DNA of 64,000 nt from DATKPE01 sp035524335 (GTDB lineage Bacteria > Bacteroidota > Ignavibacteria > UBA10030 > SZUA-254): the NCBI GenBank assembly GCA_035524335.1, contig DATKPE010000012.1, forward strand, positions 1-64,000. The letters run 5' to 3'. Under the pieces are notes generated by a model. It was not told where the DNA came from and searched no databases. It was given only the letters and a program-made list of their open reading frames with translations. A program made the position numbers and the translations under genes. Every line of letters starts with the position of its first letter. Position 1 is the stretch's first letter. Positions 16,465-25,014 of this stretch are shown piece after piece.

Positions 16465-17514
16465 TCATTCCTTCACAACTTCCTCGATGGTTTCCCGGAT
16501 GTTCTTCACGAAATCGTCCCAGCGGAAATATTTCTCGATATGGGCTCTTCCCGCGCGGCCCATGGCTGCGGCGGCGTCGGGGTTCTTCAGAAGATAGAGC
16601 ATGGCGTCGCGAAGAGCCCGGGGATTCCCCGGCGGTACGAAGATCCCGTTCACCCCGTCGATGATGACGTCCTTCTGGCCGTTGATCCTGGAACAGATCA
16701 CCGCCTTCCCCATCGCCATCGCTTCCAGAATCACGGTGATGCCGTTGTCCGATTCGGACGGATGGAGCGGGACGACGACGAACCTGGACCGGGCGTAGAG
16801 ATTCCGGAGTTCGACCGGGGACATCGGACCGACGGTCAGGTTCGGCGGCAGTTCGGTGATCCGTGATATGGCGGTCACCGTATCGAACAATTTTCCCCGC
16901 GCAATGCCCGCCGCGATATGACAGCGGATGTCGATCCCCCGCAGGGCCTCGATGAACGTGGGGTAATCGCGCATCTCCACGCCGGCGGAACAGATCATCT
17001 CTTCGGCGGCGACGTCGGGCATCGGCCGCCAGAACTGCTGGTCAACGAAATAATGGATCAGTTTGATCCGGGAAGCCGGTATTCCCAGCTGTTTCGTCGC
17101 AAATTCGTAGTGGTTTGAAGTCCACAGGATGATCCTGCTCATGCCGGTGTAGACCCGCTTCAGGATCTTCGCCTTCCGCGGCTTCGAGATCCAGGCCAGC
17201 ATAGCGATGTGCGGGGTCCGGGAAAAGGTCGCCTTCAGAAGGAATGAGAACAGCAGGCCGTGCGGATCGGACCACGAGAGCACCGCGTCATACCGCTTCC
17301 GGATGCGATAGGCCTCCAGCGTCTGTGCGACCGTCATCGGAAGACGCCGGTAGAAAAACCGGAAAAATGCGGGGGCCTGCATGAGGGTGTTCTCGTACAG
17401 CATTTCCGTGTGCAGTTCGTCCTCGAAGAGAGAGGCCCGCGGCATGGCGTCCTGCCGTTCGAGTTCCCGATTGACCGGCTTCAGCCCGGTTGTCAGAAGT
17501 GCGAGAATTTTCAT
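16465..17514 (-). CDS. Glycosyltransferase family 4 (GT-B)
   Basis: 349 residues, cytoplasmic GT-B fold. The C-terminal Rossmann half carries the GT4 donor-binding signature ESDNGITVILEAMAMGKAVI (about 250-270; E-x7-E type) followed by NGIFVPPGNPRAL. The N-terminal half has the expected AYRIRKRYDAVLSWS segment. It starts by a 4-bp overlap with the previous gene (17511-17514) and is a close paralogue of that gene, with matching SDTDNGITVILEAMAMGKPVICS there. A short gap of 25 bp separates it from the ligase-like gene. It likely adds one sugar to the lipid-linked repeat unit. Confidence 0.88.
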   Translation of the reverse strand: MKILALLTTGLKPVNRELERQDAMPRASLFEDELHTEMLYENTLMQAPAFFRFFYRRLPMTVAQTLEAYRIRKRYDAVLSWSDPHGLLFSFLLKATFSRTPHIAMLAWISKPRKAKILKRVYTGMSRIILWTSNHYEFATKQLGIPASRIKLIHYFVDQQFWRPMPDVAAEEMICSAGVEMRDYPTFIEALRGIDIRCHIAAGIARGKLFDTVTAISRITELPPNLTVGPMSPVELRNLYARSRFVVVPLHPSESDNGITVILEAMAMGKAVICSRINGQKDVIIDGVNGIFVPPGNPRALRDAMLYLLKNPDAAAAMGRAGRAHIEKYFRWDDFVKNIRETIEEVVKE

Positions 17515-18647
17515 CGGGAGCCGGCCCCGGTTTGCGATGCGATCTGTTCTTTCACCGGCGTCAGGGCGGCCGGGACATGCGGCTGGCGGCCGGCGATGAC
17601 GTCTTCCACGATCGACCGGACGGTTTCGGTGAAGAGATCGATCGAATGATACCGTTCGACGAATGCGCGGGCCGCGCGTCCCATCTCCTGAACCTCCGCC
17701 GGGCTGTTCCAGAGATGCTCGATCGCCTCCCGGAGCATGCGCGGATTCCCCTGCTCCACGAACAGGCCGGTTTTTCCCTCCTCGATGACATCGACCTGGC
17801 CCTTCGTCCGCGAGCAGATCACCGGCTTTCCCATCGCCATCGCTTCCAGAATCACCGTGATTCCGTTATCGGTGTCGGAGGGATAGAGCGGAACGACCGC
17901 GAACCGGGACCGCCGGTAAAGCTCGCGCAGTTCGGCGTACGATTTGTAGCCAAGCGTCATGTTCGGCGGCAGGGCGCCGAGCGAGTTCACCGAGATTGTC
18001 CGCGCGCTGTTCCCCTGAATGATCCGGATGTCGCGCGAGGCGATATGACAGTGGATGTCCGATCCGGTCAGTGCCGTGATCAGCGTGCCGTAATCCCGGT
18101 TCTCCGATCCGACCGCGCAGATCATGTCGCCGGGCCCCTCCATGGGGCGGTAGAATTTCTGATCGATGGGATGGCGCACGAGAAGAATCTTTGAGGGCGA
18201 TATCCCGAGGTGGTCGATGGCGTACTGCCTCTGCACCGACGACCAGGTCACGATACAGTCCATCGCCGATCCTGTCGCCCGCAGGAGCGGGGCCTGCTTC
18301 TGCTTCGACATCCAGTAGAGAAGCGGAATGTGCGGGATCTTCACCCGGGTTATTTTCTTGATGAGGGCGAACGCGAAGGCCCGCCGTTCAGACCAGGTCA
18401 GGATCGCATCGTACCGGTTCCGGATGCGGAACGCCTCCAGCGCCTGCGCCGCCGCTTCCGGCAGATAGCGGTACACCATCCGGAACAGCCGCGGGGCCGA
18501 TCCGAGCGCTTCGGGCGGAAGGAGGTCGGTGTTCAGGACCTGCTCGAACAGCCTCACCCGCGGGAACTGGTCCGCGGCGGCAAGGCGATCGGTTTCCTCT
18601 GCGGAAGGCCTGCCCAGACCTCCTGAAATGAGCATCAGGGTCTTCAT
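17511..18647 (-). CDS. Glycosyltransferase family 4 (GT-B), paralogue of neighbour
   Basis: 378 residues from ATG 18647, which overlaps the upstream stop by 4 bp (ATGA). The open frame to 18827 is a shadow of the GNAT gene. GT4 signature SDTDNGITVILEAMAMGKPVICS lies in the C-terminal half, followed by GKTGLFVEQGNPRMLREAI. The N-terminal region mirrors the neighbour (ALEAFRIRNRYDAILTWSE). The two adjacent GT4 genes probably arose by tandem duplication and may add consecutive sugars. No membrane segment is predicted; the enzyme should act on the cytoplasmic face on undecaprenyl-linked intermediates. Confidence 0.88.
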   Translation of the reverse strand: MKTLMLISGGLGRPSAEETDRLAAADQFPRVRLFEQVLNTDLLPPEALGSAPRLFRMVYRYLPEAAAQALEAFRIRNRYDAILTWSERRAFAFALIKKITRVKIPHIPLLYWMSKQKQAPLLRATGSAMDCIVTWSSVQRQYAIDHLGISPSKILLVRHPIDQKFYRPMEGPGDMICAVGSENRDYGTLITALTGSDIHCHIASRDIRIIQGNSARTISVNSLGALPPNMTLGYKSYAELRELYRRSRFAVVPLYPSDTDNGITVILEAMAMGKPVICSRTKGQVDVIEEGKTGLFVEQGNPRMLREAIEHLWNSPAEVQEMGRAARAFVERYHSIDLFTETVRSIVEDVIAGRQPHVPAALTPVKEQIASQTGAGSR

Positions 18648-20023
18648 CGGGATTGCTCCTCGTTCCGCGGGATCTCCGATTTCACAGCCCGGGAAAATTT
18701 TTTGGCGAATTTCGGTGCCCGGAAGGAGATATACCGGAGCAGGAAAAGATGGACCGGATTGATCCGGAACTGAACCAGGAGAAGATCCCGTTCGCGGGCG
18801 ATCATCGTCAGCAGGAACCTCCAGCATCCGGCGACCAGCCAGAGCGCATGGCGGACAGTTCCGTGGTAGGCCCTGGCGGTGAGGGTGAGGTTCAGATTCC
18901 GCCGGAAGGCGGAGGTCAGTTCGAACTTGTATGCCTCATCCCCCCGGAGAAAATTGATTTCCCGCGCGCCGCCGGCGATCGCATCGTCGATCATCCCCGA
19001 GAGGAGGGCGAATCCGGGGCGGTGTTTCGTCATGGCGGAATGATCGTCGAAGCCGGAGAGATAGTCGAAATAGATTCCATTGAAACGGAAGGCGATCCGC
19101 GCGCCGAAGACCCCGCTGTCGTTCTCGGTCACCCGGCACCAGAGTTCACCGCGGTCGAACAGTTCACCGCAGAGGTCCCGGAAGAATTCCGCGAAGTGCG
19201 GTTTTGCGAAGAGGCCCGGATACCCGAGCCGGTTCCATCGCCGCTGGTGAAGGCCGATCAGATATTCCAGAATTTTTCCGGCTTCGGGGCGCGATGCCGC
19301 CGACCGGATCCGGAAGATGCCGTCGGTGCCGAGAGAGCGTGAGAGCTGGGAAAATTTCCGCCGGATGCCGGGCGAGAGGGAGCGGAGAAATTCCTCCTTT
19401 CCCGCAGGGGCGGGGAGATAGGGACAGATGTCGGCCCCGGTTGAGGAGCCTGCGTACTCGCCGGCGCGTGCATCGCTTCTGAACAGCCCCCTGAGCGGAC
19501 TTCCTTCGGGGATGTTCAGGAGCTCCAGACGGTCGCAGGGAACCGTCCCGTCCAGTATGGCGCGCTCGATCATCGACACTACCACAGCAGACCAGCCCGG
19601 GAGGGCGAGGATATTGAGATAGTCGCTCGGACCGTCGTCGAGAAACATGCCGAAACTGTTCCCGGAGAGCTCGCCCGACCCGATCAGACGCAGCTGGTGC
19701 TGGACGGGCCAGCCCGCGACACGCCAGGTCCGAAGGAACAGGGGAGCGGCGCCGATCAGAGCGCCGTCGACGGAAAAGAGCATGACGGCGAGACGATCCG
19801 GCTTCCGCGAAAAGTATTTCCACCAGAGCCTGAGCCAGGTGTGCGACTGGAAAATGGTCGATGCCGGGTCTCCCAGGGCAAGACGGTCCCATGCCGCTCC
19901 GATGGAGAGAAACTCATCGGCGCCGGTGATCAACTGCATCACCGGTTTCCCTCTGTCCGCCGGTGCGGGAACGGGCGAAGCGCCGGTCACGACGCTATGT
20001 GCGGTGCGGGCCGTGGTATTCAT
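18644..20023 (-). CDS. CelD/BcsL-family GNAT acyltransferase (second of two)
   Basis: 459 residues. Same family as the protein at 13450-14862: TIFQSHTWLRLWWKYF near 55-70, GAAPLFLR near 92, HQRRWNRLGYPG near 265, and a C-terminal INFLRGDEAYKFELT stretch. ATG 20023 is preceded by GAGGCGAA. A second in-frame Met at residue 29 (MQLITGADEF) starts closer to the conserved core, so the first 28 Ala/Pro-rich residues may not be translated. The gene sits 6 bp after the deacetylase stop. The likely role is acyl or aminoacyl modification of the EPS or of its precursor. Confidence 0.82.
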   Translation of the reverse strand: MNTTARTAHSVVTGASPVPAPADRGKPVMQLITGADEFLSIGAAWDRLALGDPASTIFQSHTWLRLWWKYFSRKPDRLAVMLFSVDGALIGAAPLFLRTWRVAGWPVQHQLRLIGSGELSGNSFGMFLDDGPSDYLNILALPGWSAVVVSMIERAILDGTVPCDRLELLNIPEGSPLRGLFRSDARAGEYAGSSTGADICPYLPAPAGKEEFLRSLSPGIRRKFSQLSRSLGTDGIFRIRSAASRPEAGKILEYLIGLHQRRWNRLGYPGLFAKPHFAEFFRDLCGELFDRGELWCRVTENDSGVFGARIAFRFNGIYFDYLSGFDDHSAMTKHRPGFALLSGMIDDAIAGGAREINFLRGDEAYKFELTSAFRRNLNLTLTARAYHGTVRHALWLVAGCWRFLLTMIARERDLLLVQFRINPVHLFLLRYISFRAPKFAKKFSRAVKSEIPRNEEQSR

Positions 20024-20029
20024 TTCGCC

Positions 20030-20917
20030 TCAGTGAGCGGCCGGATCATGTGCCGGCTCGTGGGATGATATTCCGGGCGATGCCGGCGGTTTGGCGGATG
20101 CCGCGCCTCCGCCTCTGAACAGTTTTTTGAGCTTCCAGCGAAGCCATCCGACATACTCGTACGGGGTGAAGAGCATGAGCGCAAAATGGAGCGGGGAAAG
20201 ATTTCCCTGGATCAGCGTGCGCCGGATTTCAAACGGGTCTGAAGCAAACTTGGGCGGACCGGAAAATGTGGCGCATGCGGTTTCGTATCCGGCGTCCTGT
20301 ACCATTTTTTTGGTCGCATCGTTCAGGTTTCCGTACGGAAACGCAAAGGTCTTGACCGGAGCGTTGAGCAGAATCTCGAGCATCATCCTCGACCGGTAGA
20401 TTTCGTCCCAGGCTTTCTCCCGCACGAGCCGGGGGAGGATCGGGTGGGTGAGCGAGTGGGATCCGATCTCGTGCCCCGCGGCGTGCAGTTCGAGCAGCTG
20501 CTGTTCGTTCATCAGCGGCGCGAGGGGGAGCCCGTTCGACTTGTCCCAGAAGTTGGCCGAAAGTTTCTTGTCCGCCACGCAGAAGACGACGGAACGCATC
20601 CCGAATTCCTCCAGAACGGGAAATGCGTTCTCGTGGAAATCGAGATATGCATCATCGAATGTCAGAATAACCGGCTTCTTCGGGAGGTTCAGCTCCCCCC
20701 GCAGGAACAGGCGGTAATCCTCAAATGTGATCGAGGTGAAACCCCACCGCTCGAGCATGCTCATCTGGTTGTGAAACTCCTGCGTGCTGATGCACATGCC
20801 GGGATACGCATAGCTCACGTTCACCGCATTCACGACCCTGTGGTACATCAGGACCTTGATTTTCTGCGGATTTCCTTCGCCCCACTGCTCGTGATGTTCG
20901 GACGGATTAAGCTCCAT
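20030..20917 (-). CDS. Polysaccharide deacetylase (NodB/CE4 family)
   Basis: 295 residues from ATG 20917 (MELNPSEHHEQWGE), overlapping the acetyltransferase stop by 11 bp; no strong ribosome site is visible, so coupling is likely. CE4 motifs are present: TFDDAYLDFHE (catalytic base Asp and metal Asp) near residue 86, HEIGSHSLTHP (metal-binding H-x3-H) near 150, and FAFPYGNLN near 195. These enzymes remove N-acetyl groups from GlcNAc-type residues. No signal peptide is seen, so it may act on lipid-linked sugar inside the cell, or the export signal is atypical. The C-terminus is Pro/His-rich low complexity. The EPS is therefore likely to contain an amino sugar. Confidence 0.87.
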   Translation of the reverse strand: MELNPSEHHEQWGEGNPQKIKVLMYHRVVNAVNVSYAYPGMCISTQEFHNQMSMLERWGFTSITFEDYRLFLRGELNLPKKPVILTFDDAYLDFHENAFPVLEEFGMRSVVFCVADKKLSANFWDKSNGLPLAPLMNEQQLLELHAAGHEIGSHSLTHPILPRLVREKAWDEIYRSRMMLEILLNAPVKTFAFPYGNLNDATKKMVQDAGYETACATFSGPPKFASDPFEIRRTLIQGNLSPLHFALMLFTPYEYVGWLRWKLKKLFRGGGAASAKPPASPGISSHEPAHDPAAH

Positions 20918-21482
20918 GGCTCGAAGTTCCGGAGAGTGGTTGAAATTGTGTGACCATTTTTGCCGGTACGCCGCCGACGAGACTGTTCGCCGGAACGTCT
21001 TTTGTGACAACCGCGCCCGCGGCGACGATCGCTCCGCGGCCGATGTGCACACCCTTCAGAATGATCGCACGGCATCCGATCCAGACGTCGTCCTCGATGA
21101 CGACGGGACGGGATTCGAGCGGCTTGCCGGGAAGGGGATGAAAATCGGAATCCATAATGTTGACGTCCCACGCGATTTTGCAGTCGCGCCCGATGGTGAC
21201 GCTCCGGGTCGCGATGACCGCGGTGTTCCTGTTCAGATATGTGCCGTTGCCGATCCTGAGCGTCGCCCCTGCGTCCAGTTCAAGCCGCACCCCGGAGTAG
21301 AACTGGCAGTTCTCGGCGATCAGCGATCCTCCCCTGTTGATGACGCGGGGGGAGGGACGTCCGCCGGAGACGACGATGATCCCCGAGGAGGTGAAATGCC
21401 GCGAGAACAGGAGGCCCCGCAGATGATCGATCAGCGAATGGCGCCGGAGGCGCAGGCGTATTTTTGAGAGTCCACCGTTCAT
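20907..21482 (-). CDS. Left-handed beta-helix (hexapeptide) O-acetyltransferase
   Basis: 191 residues. Hexapeptide repeats ([LIV]-G-x4) run from about residue 60 to 175: LRIGNGTYLNRNTAV, VTIGRDCKIAWDVNIMDSD, VVIEDDVWIGCRAIILKGVHIGRGAIVAAGAVVTKDVPANSLVGGVPAK. This matches the maltose/galactoside O-acetyltransferase group (WcaF/NodL-like), including the H in MDSDFHP. It would transfer acetyl from acetyl-CoA to a sugar hydroxyl. It is encoded between a deacetylase and a GT4 in the EPS operon. Confidence 0.87.
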   Translation of the reverse strand: MNGGLSKIRLRLRRHSLIDHLRGLLFSRHFTSSGIIVVSGGRPSPRVINRGGSLIAENCQFYSGVRLELDAGATLRIGNGTYLNRNTAVIATRSVTIGRDCKIAWDVNIMDSDFHPLPGKPLESRPVVIEDDVWIGCRAIILKGVHIGRGAIVAAGAVVTKDVPANSLVGGVPAKMVTQFQPLSGTSSHGA

Positions 21483-21500
21483 CAGGTGTCCTTTGTCGTT

Positions 21501-22724
21501 TTACCGCCCGGCCCCAGCCGGCTTCTTTTTCCCGTACCTGCCGGCGACGGCGTCGCGGTAGAGTCCGTCGATCTGCTCCCCGATCACATCCCACGTATAG
21601 GTGGAGGTGACGAGGTCGTACCCGTTGCTGACCAGCCTTTTCCGCCGGTCGGCGTTGTCGAAAAGGTCGATCACGGCGTCGGCGAACTGCCGTGGGGAAT
21701 CGGCAATCATGGCCGTCTCGTCGTTCCGCACGTTGATGCCCTCACAGCCGATGCTCGTCGTGACGATGGGGATCTTCATCGAGAGCGCCTCGAGGATCTT
21801 CAGTCTGGTGCCGCTCCCCATGCGGAGCGGGACGACATAGACGCTCGATTTGCGGACGAACGGCCGGACGTCCTCGACGAACCCGGTCACGACGACATTC
21901 TTCCGCGCCAGGCGCGTGATCGCCGGCGGAGGCTTACTGCCGACGATGTACACGCGCGCGTCCGGATGGACCTGCTCGATGAGAGGGAATACCTCCTCCA
22001 TGAAATAATGGATGCCGTCGTGATTAGGGAGGTACGACATCGCGCCCGTGAAGACGATCGAATGCGGTTCGAAGGGCTCCCCCGTCGCCGTGAAGTACGA
22101 GCTGTCGACGCCGTTCGGCACGACGATCTTCGGCACCGCCGGCACGTCGCCGTCGAGGATTTCCTTGTCGCGGGACGAGGTGACGAACATGAGGTCGAAC
22201 TTCGAACACGATTCGATCTCTTCCCTGTAAAATTTCTTGTACTCGAACCGGTAGTGGATCCGTTTCAGAAAGGACCGGTTCTTCAGCCACATGCGGCGGA
22301 AATTGTCGTATTCCACGTTGTGCGAATCGAGGATCTTGACCGCATCCGCGTCGAGCGTGTACTGTCCCATCGGGGAAAATTCGACCTGAATGATGTCGAA
22401 TTTCCTCTCCCGGAGGACTTCCGCAATGACCCTCTGCATCCGCGCATTGCTGGCGAGCATGTGGAAGAAGCTGTGCCTTGTGAGCAGGGAAAAACCCTGG
22501 GCGGCCCGCCGGTGGCGCCGCGTCCAGTGCCGCGGTACCACCCGCACGTTTTCCGGAGGGAGGTGAAAATAATTCTGGAGTTTCCGGTCGTCGCCGGGCC
22601 AGCCGATCGTCAGGATCGTGACCTGGTGCCGGCGCGCCGCCTGTCCGATGACGTGTGCCGTGCGGAGCGCACCGCCGAACATCGGCGGGACCGGGCAGTA
22701 GGGAATGATGTAGAGGATGTTCAT
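21501..22724 (-). CDS. Glycosyltransferase family 4 (third GT4)
   Basis: 407 residues from ATG 22724, a 4-bp overlap with the flippase stop. The open frame to 23480 is a shadow of the flippase gene. The N-terminus MNILYIIPYCPVPPMFGGALR is typical of GT4 enzymes (glycine-rich acceptor loop). SHNVEYDNFRR lies near 135. The donor site is MGSGTRLKILEALSMKIPIVTT (about 305-326), a variant seen in GT4 proteins of exosortase-associated clusters. The Lys/Gly-rich C-terminus is probably disordered. It is more distant from the other two GT4 enzymes here. Confidence 0.88.
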   Translation of the reverse strand: MNILYIIPYCPVPPMFGGALRTAHVIGQAARRHQVTILTIGWPGDDRKLQNYFHLPPENVRVVPRHWTRRHRRAAQGFSLLTRHSFFHMLASNARMQRVIAEVLRERKFDIIQVEFSPMGQYTLDADAVKILDSHNVEYDNFRRMWLKNRSFLKRIHYRFEYKKFYREEIESCSKFDLMFVTSSRDKEILDGDVPAVPKIVVPNGVDSSYFTATGEPFEPHSIVFTGAMSYLPNHDGIHYFMEEVFPLIEQVHPDARVYIVGSKPPPAITRLARKNVVVTGFVEDVRPFVRKSSVYVVPLRMGSGTRLKILEALSMKIPIVTTSIGCEGINVRNDETAMIADSPRQFADAVIDLFDNADRRKRLVSNGYDLVTSTYTWDVIGEQIDGLYRDAVAGRYGKKKPAGAGR

Positions 22725-24220
22725 TCGCCGCCGCTCCTGCCCATGCTGAATATTTTGGTGATATTGCCGATCGACATAAATTGCTTCATGAATGTGATCT
22801 CTTCGGGAGTAAATGTTTTCATCAGGAGAAGACAGCCGAAATAGAGCGCGGTGGCGATGACCGGCTGTGCAAGCCAGTACAGACCGGCCTGGTTCATCAG
22901 CCAGATCGAACCCGCCATCACAATGCCCGCGGTGACGGACTTCACCGACACCAGGTTGATGTCCCGCGGCAGGAGCTTGGCGGGGAGAAGCGCGAGGGCG
23001 TTGAGGAGTATGAAGAACTCCGTGATGATCGTCGCGATCGACGCCCCGATCGCCCCGTTTCCCGCCCGCACCTGAAAATAGGGGATGAGGAAATAATTGA
23101 GCACGATGTTGAGGATCGCCGCAAAGAAGGCGGTGACCGCCCACTGACGCTGTTTGTCGCAGGCAAAGATCGCCGTGCCCAGGACCATGTCGATGTAAAT
23201 AAGCGGGAGTCCCACCGATAGAAGCTGGAGAAGGATCACGGAAGGCCCGAAGCCGGTCAGGCCGTAAAATAACTTGATGATGTCGTGGGAGAGCGCGAAC
23301 ATGCAGATCGTGATCGGGAAAACGGCGACCATGATGAAATCGAGCCCCTTGCGGGTCATCACCTCGGTCCGGTCGTCGCCTTTCGACTGGAGTTTGGTCA
23401 TCACCGGAAGGAGCGAGAGCGAGAAAATGCTCGGCAGAAAGGCCAGGAGGTCGAGAAATTTGTACGACACGCCGTACCATCCCACGACCGCCTCGGGTGT
23501 CTGGACCGAGAGCATCACGGTATCGATCCGGTAATAGATGACGCCGAACAGCGTGTAGAGGAGATAGGGGAATCCGTCCTTCAGAAGGACGATGGTCTGC
23601 TTCCAGTCGACCCGCGCAAGTTTCGGCACGAACCGGTGCGAGAATTTCAGGAGAATCAGAAAATCGATCAGCGTCCCCGAAATCATGATCGCCGCGATGA
23701 CAATCTCGTTCGCGCCGAGCAGAAGCGCGGAGACGCCGACGATCGCGATGAATGCCCGTTCGATGATCGCCCCGATGGAGGAGTATTTGAGCGATTCGAA
23801 CCCGAGGAACAGCCCGAGGAGAACCGTCTTGCCCCCGTTCCAGAGCATCTCGACGCCGAAGAGAAGCAGGATCCAGCGGAGCACCGGCGGGTACCCTGCC
23901 ACCATGCCGAACACCATGAGCGAAATGAACGAGACGATCCAGATGCCGACCCGGAACGCGTACGAGTTGGCGATGATCCGGGCGGCGTCTTCGGGCGTCT
24001 TCGCGATCCGCTTCGAGATGCCGAGCCGGTTGTCGTAGTCGATGAACAGGAGAAAGATGCCGGAGACCGTGATGGCAAGGTAGAGATGGCCGTAGCTCAC
24101 CGGGCCGAGATACCGGGGGAGAAACAGCATCAGGAGAAACGTCGAGGCCCAGGTCATCAACTGCTGGGCGAACTGGATCGCCGTGTTCTTGGCGACCGAA
24201 TGTGCTATTGAATTGTTCAT
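22721..24220 (-). CDS. Wzx-type polysaccharide flippase (MOP superfamily)
   Basis: 499 residues from ATG 24220 (MNNSIAHSVAKNTAIQFAQQLMTWASTFLL), overlapping the preceding stop by 4 bp. About 14 hydrophobic helices span the length, with RfbX/Wzx-like features: the opening helix, LLFIDYDNRLGISKRIAKTPEDA after helix 2, and YLLYTLFGVIYYRIDTVMLS mid-protein. It should flip the undecaprenyl-linked repeat unit to the periplasm, where the Wzy-like protein (25011-26543) would polymerise it. The presence of Wzx, Wzy and Wzz together defines this as a Wzy-dependent pathway. Confidence 0.9.
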   Translation of the reverse strand: MNNSIAHSVAKNTAIQFAQQLMTWASTFLLMLFLPRYLGPVSYGHLYLAITVSGIFLLFIDYDNRLGISKRIAKTPEDAARIIANSYAFRVGIWIVSFISLMVFGMVAGYPPVLRWILLLFGVEMLWNGGKTVLLGLFLGFESLKYSSIGAIIERAFIAIVGVSALLLGANEIVIAAIMISGTLIDFLILLKFSHRFVPKLARVDWKQTIVLLKDGFPYLLYTLFGVIYYRIDTVMLSVQTPEAVVGWYGVSYKFLDLLAFLPSIFSLSLLPVMTKLQSKGDDRTEVMTRKGLDFIMVAVFPITICMFALSHDIIKLFYGLTGFGPSVILLQLLSVGLPLIYIDMVLGTAIFACDKQRQWAVTAFFAAILNIVLNYFLIPYFQVRAGNGAIGASIATIITEFFILLNALALLPAKLLPRDINLVSVKSVTAGIVMAGSIWLMNQAGLYWLAQPVIATALYFGCLLLMKTFTPEEITFMKQFMSIGNITKIFSMGRSGGE

Positions 24221-25014
24221 TGTGCCGGGTGTTCCCTTTCCGTGCGTCCGGACAGGCTGTTCATGACAATTGCGGCGGCAAATCGCGGCAGTGCGAGCAT
24301 GCGCCGCCACCGGGACGGCTGTTGGATCAGCCTGTAGAGCCATTCGAGACCGGCGCGCTGAATCGGCCGGGGAGCCCGGCGCACCGCGCCGGACAGAAAA
24401 TCGAGCGTGCCGCCGACACAGATCGTCACCGGAACCTTCAGCCGTTCACGGTTGCGCATGATCCAGAGTTCCTGGGAGGGAGCTCCGTAGGCGATAAGGA
24501 GAATGTGGGGAGCCGCTTCCGCGACGAGGCGGCAGATTTCAGCCTCTTCCTCGGGTTTCGGAGAGCCGGCGTATGTGCCGGCAATGATGAGTCCGGAAAA
24601 TTCCGAACGGAGCCGGAGTGAGGCCAGCTCGGCGACGCCGGGCGCCGCGCCGAGGAGAAATACCCGGAGGCCCCTGCGGGCCGCGACCGCCGCGACCCTC
24701 TTCGTCAGGTCGACGCCCGTCACCCTGTCCGGAATCGGGCGGCCGAGATAGCGCGACGCATAGACCACGCCGATCCCGTCCGGGACGACGAGCGAAGCGC
24801 GCTCGATCGCTTCACGGAACTGCGCGTTCTTCCGTGCCAGCATCACCATTTCCGGGTTCACCGGAATGATGTGATGAATTTTTCCGCTGTGGACCATGCC
24901 GGCGATCGATGATATCGCCTGTTCCATGGTGACGGAATCGACCCGGACGCCGAGAAGGCGCAGGGAGGGGATGGCCGGAGGGGATTTCGGTGCGGTTTTC
25001 ACGTCTGTCATCAT
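24217..25014 (-). CDS. WecG/TagA/CpsF family glycosyltransferase (GT26)
   Basis: 265 residues. Family motifs are clear: GVRVDSVTMEQA near 23, NPEMVMLARKN near 53, VVPDGIGVVYASRYLG near 76 (catalytic Asp region), GAAPGVAE near 122, YGAPSQELWI near 176 and GGTLDFLSGAVRRAP near 202, then the Trp/Arg-rich GLEWLYRLIQQPSRW segment that mediates membrane association in this family. These enzymes transfer ManNAcA, ManNAc or glucose to a lipid-linked sugar, usually as the second sugar. It may act directly after the WecA-like fusion protein (32125-34056). Overlaps both neighbours by 4 bp. Confidence 0.9.
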   Translation of the reverse strand: MMTDVKTAPKSPPAIPSLRLLGVRVDSVTMEQAISSIAGMVHSGKIHHIIPVNPEMVMLARKNAQFREAIERASLVVPDGIGVVYASRYLGRPIPDRVTGVDLTKRVAAVAARRGLRVFLLGAAPGVAELASLRLRSEFSGLIIAGTYAGSPKPEEEAEICRLVAEAAPHILLIAYGAPSQELWIMRNRERLKVPVTICVGGTLDFLSGAVRRAPRPIQRAGLEWLYRLIQQPSRWRRMLALPRFAAAIVMNSLSGRTEREHPAQ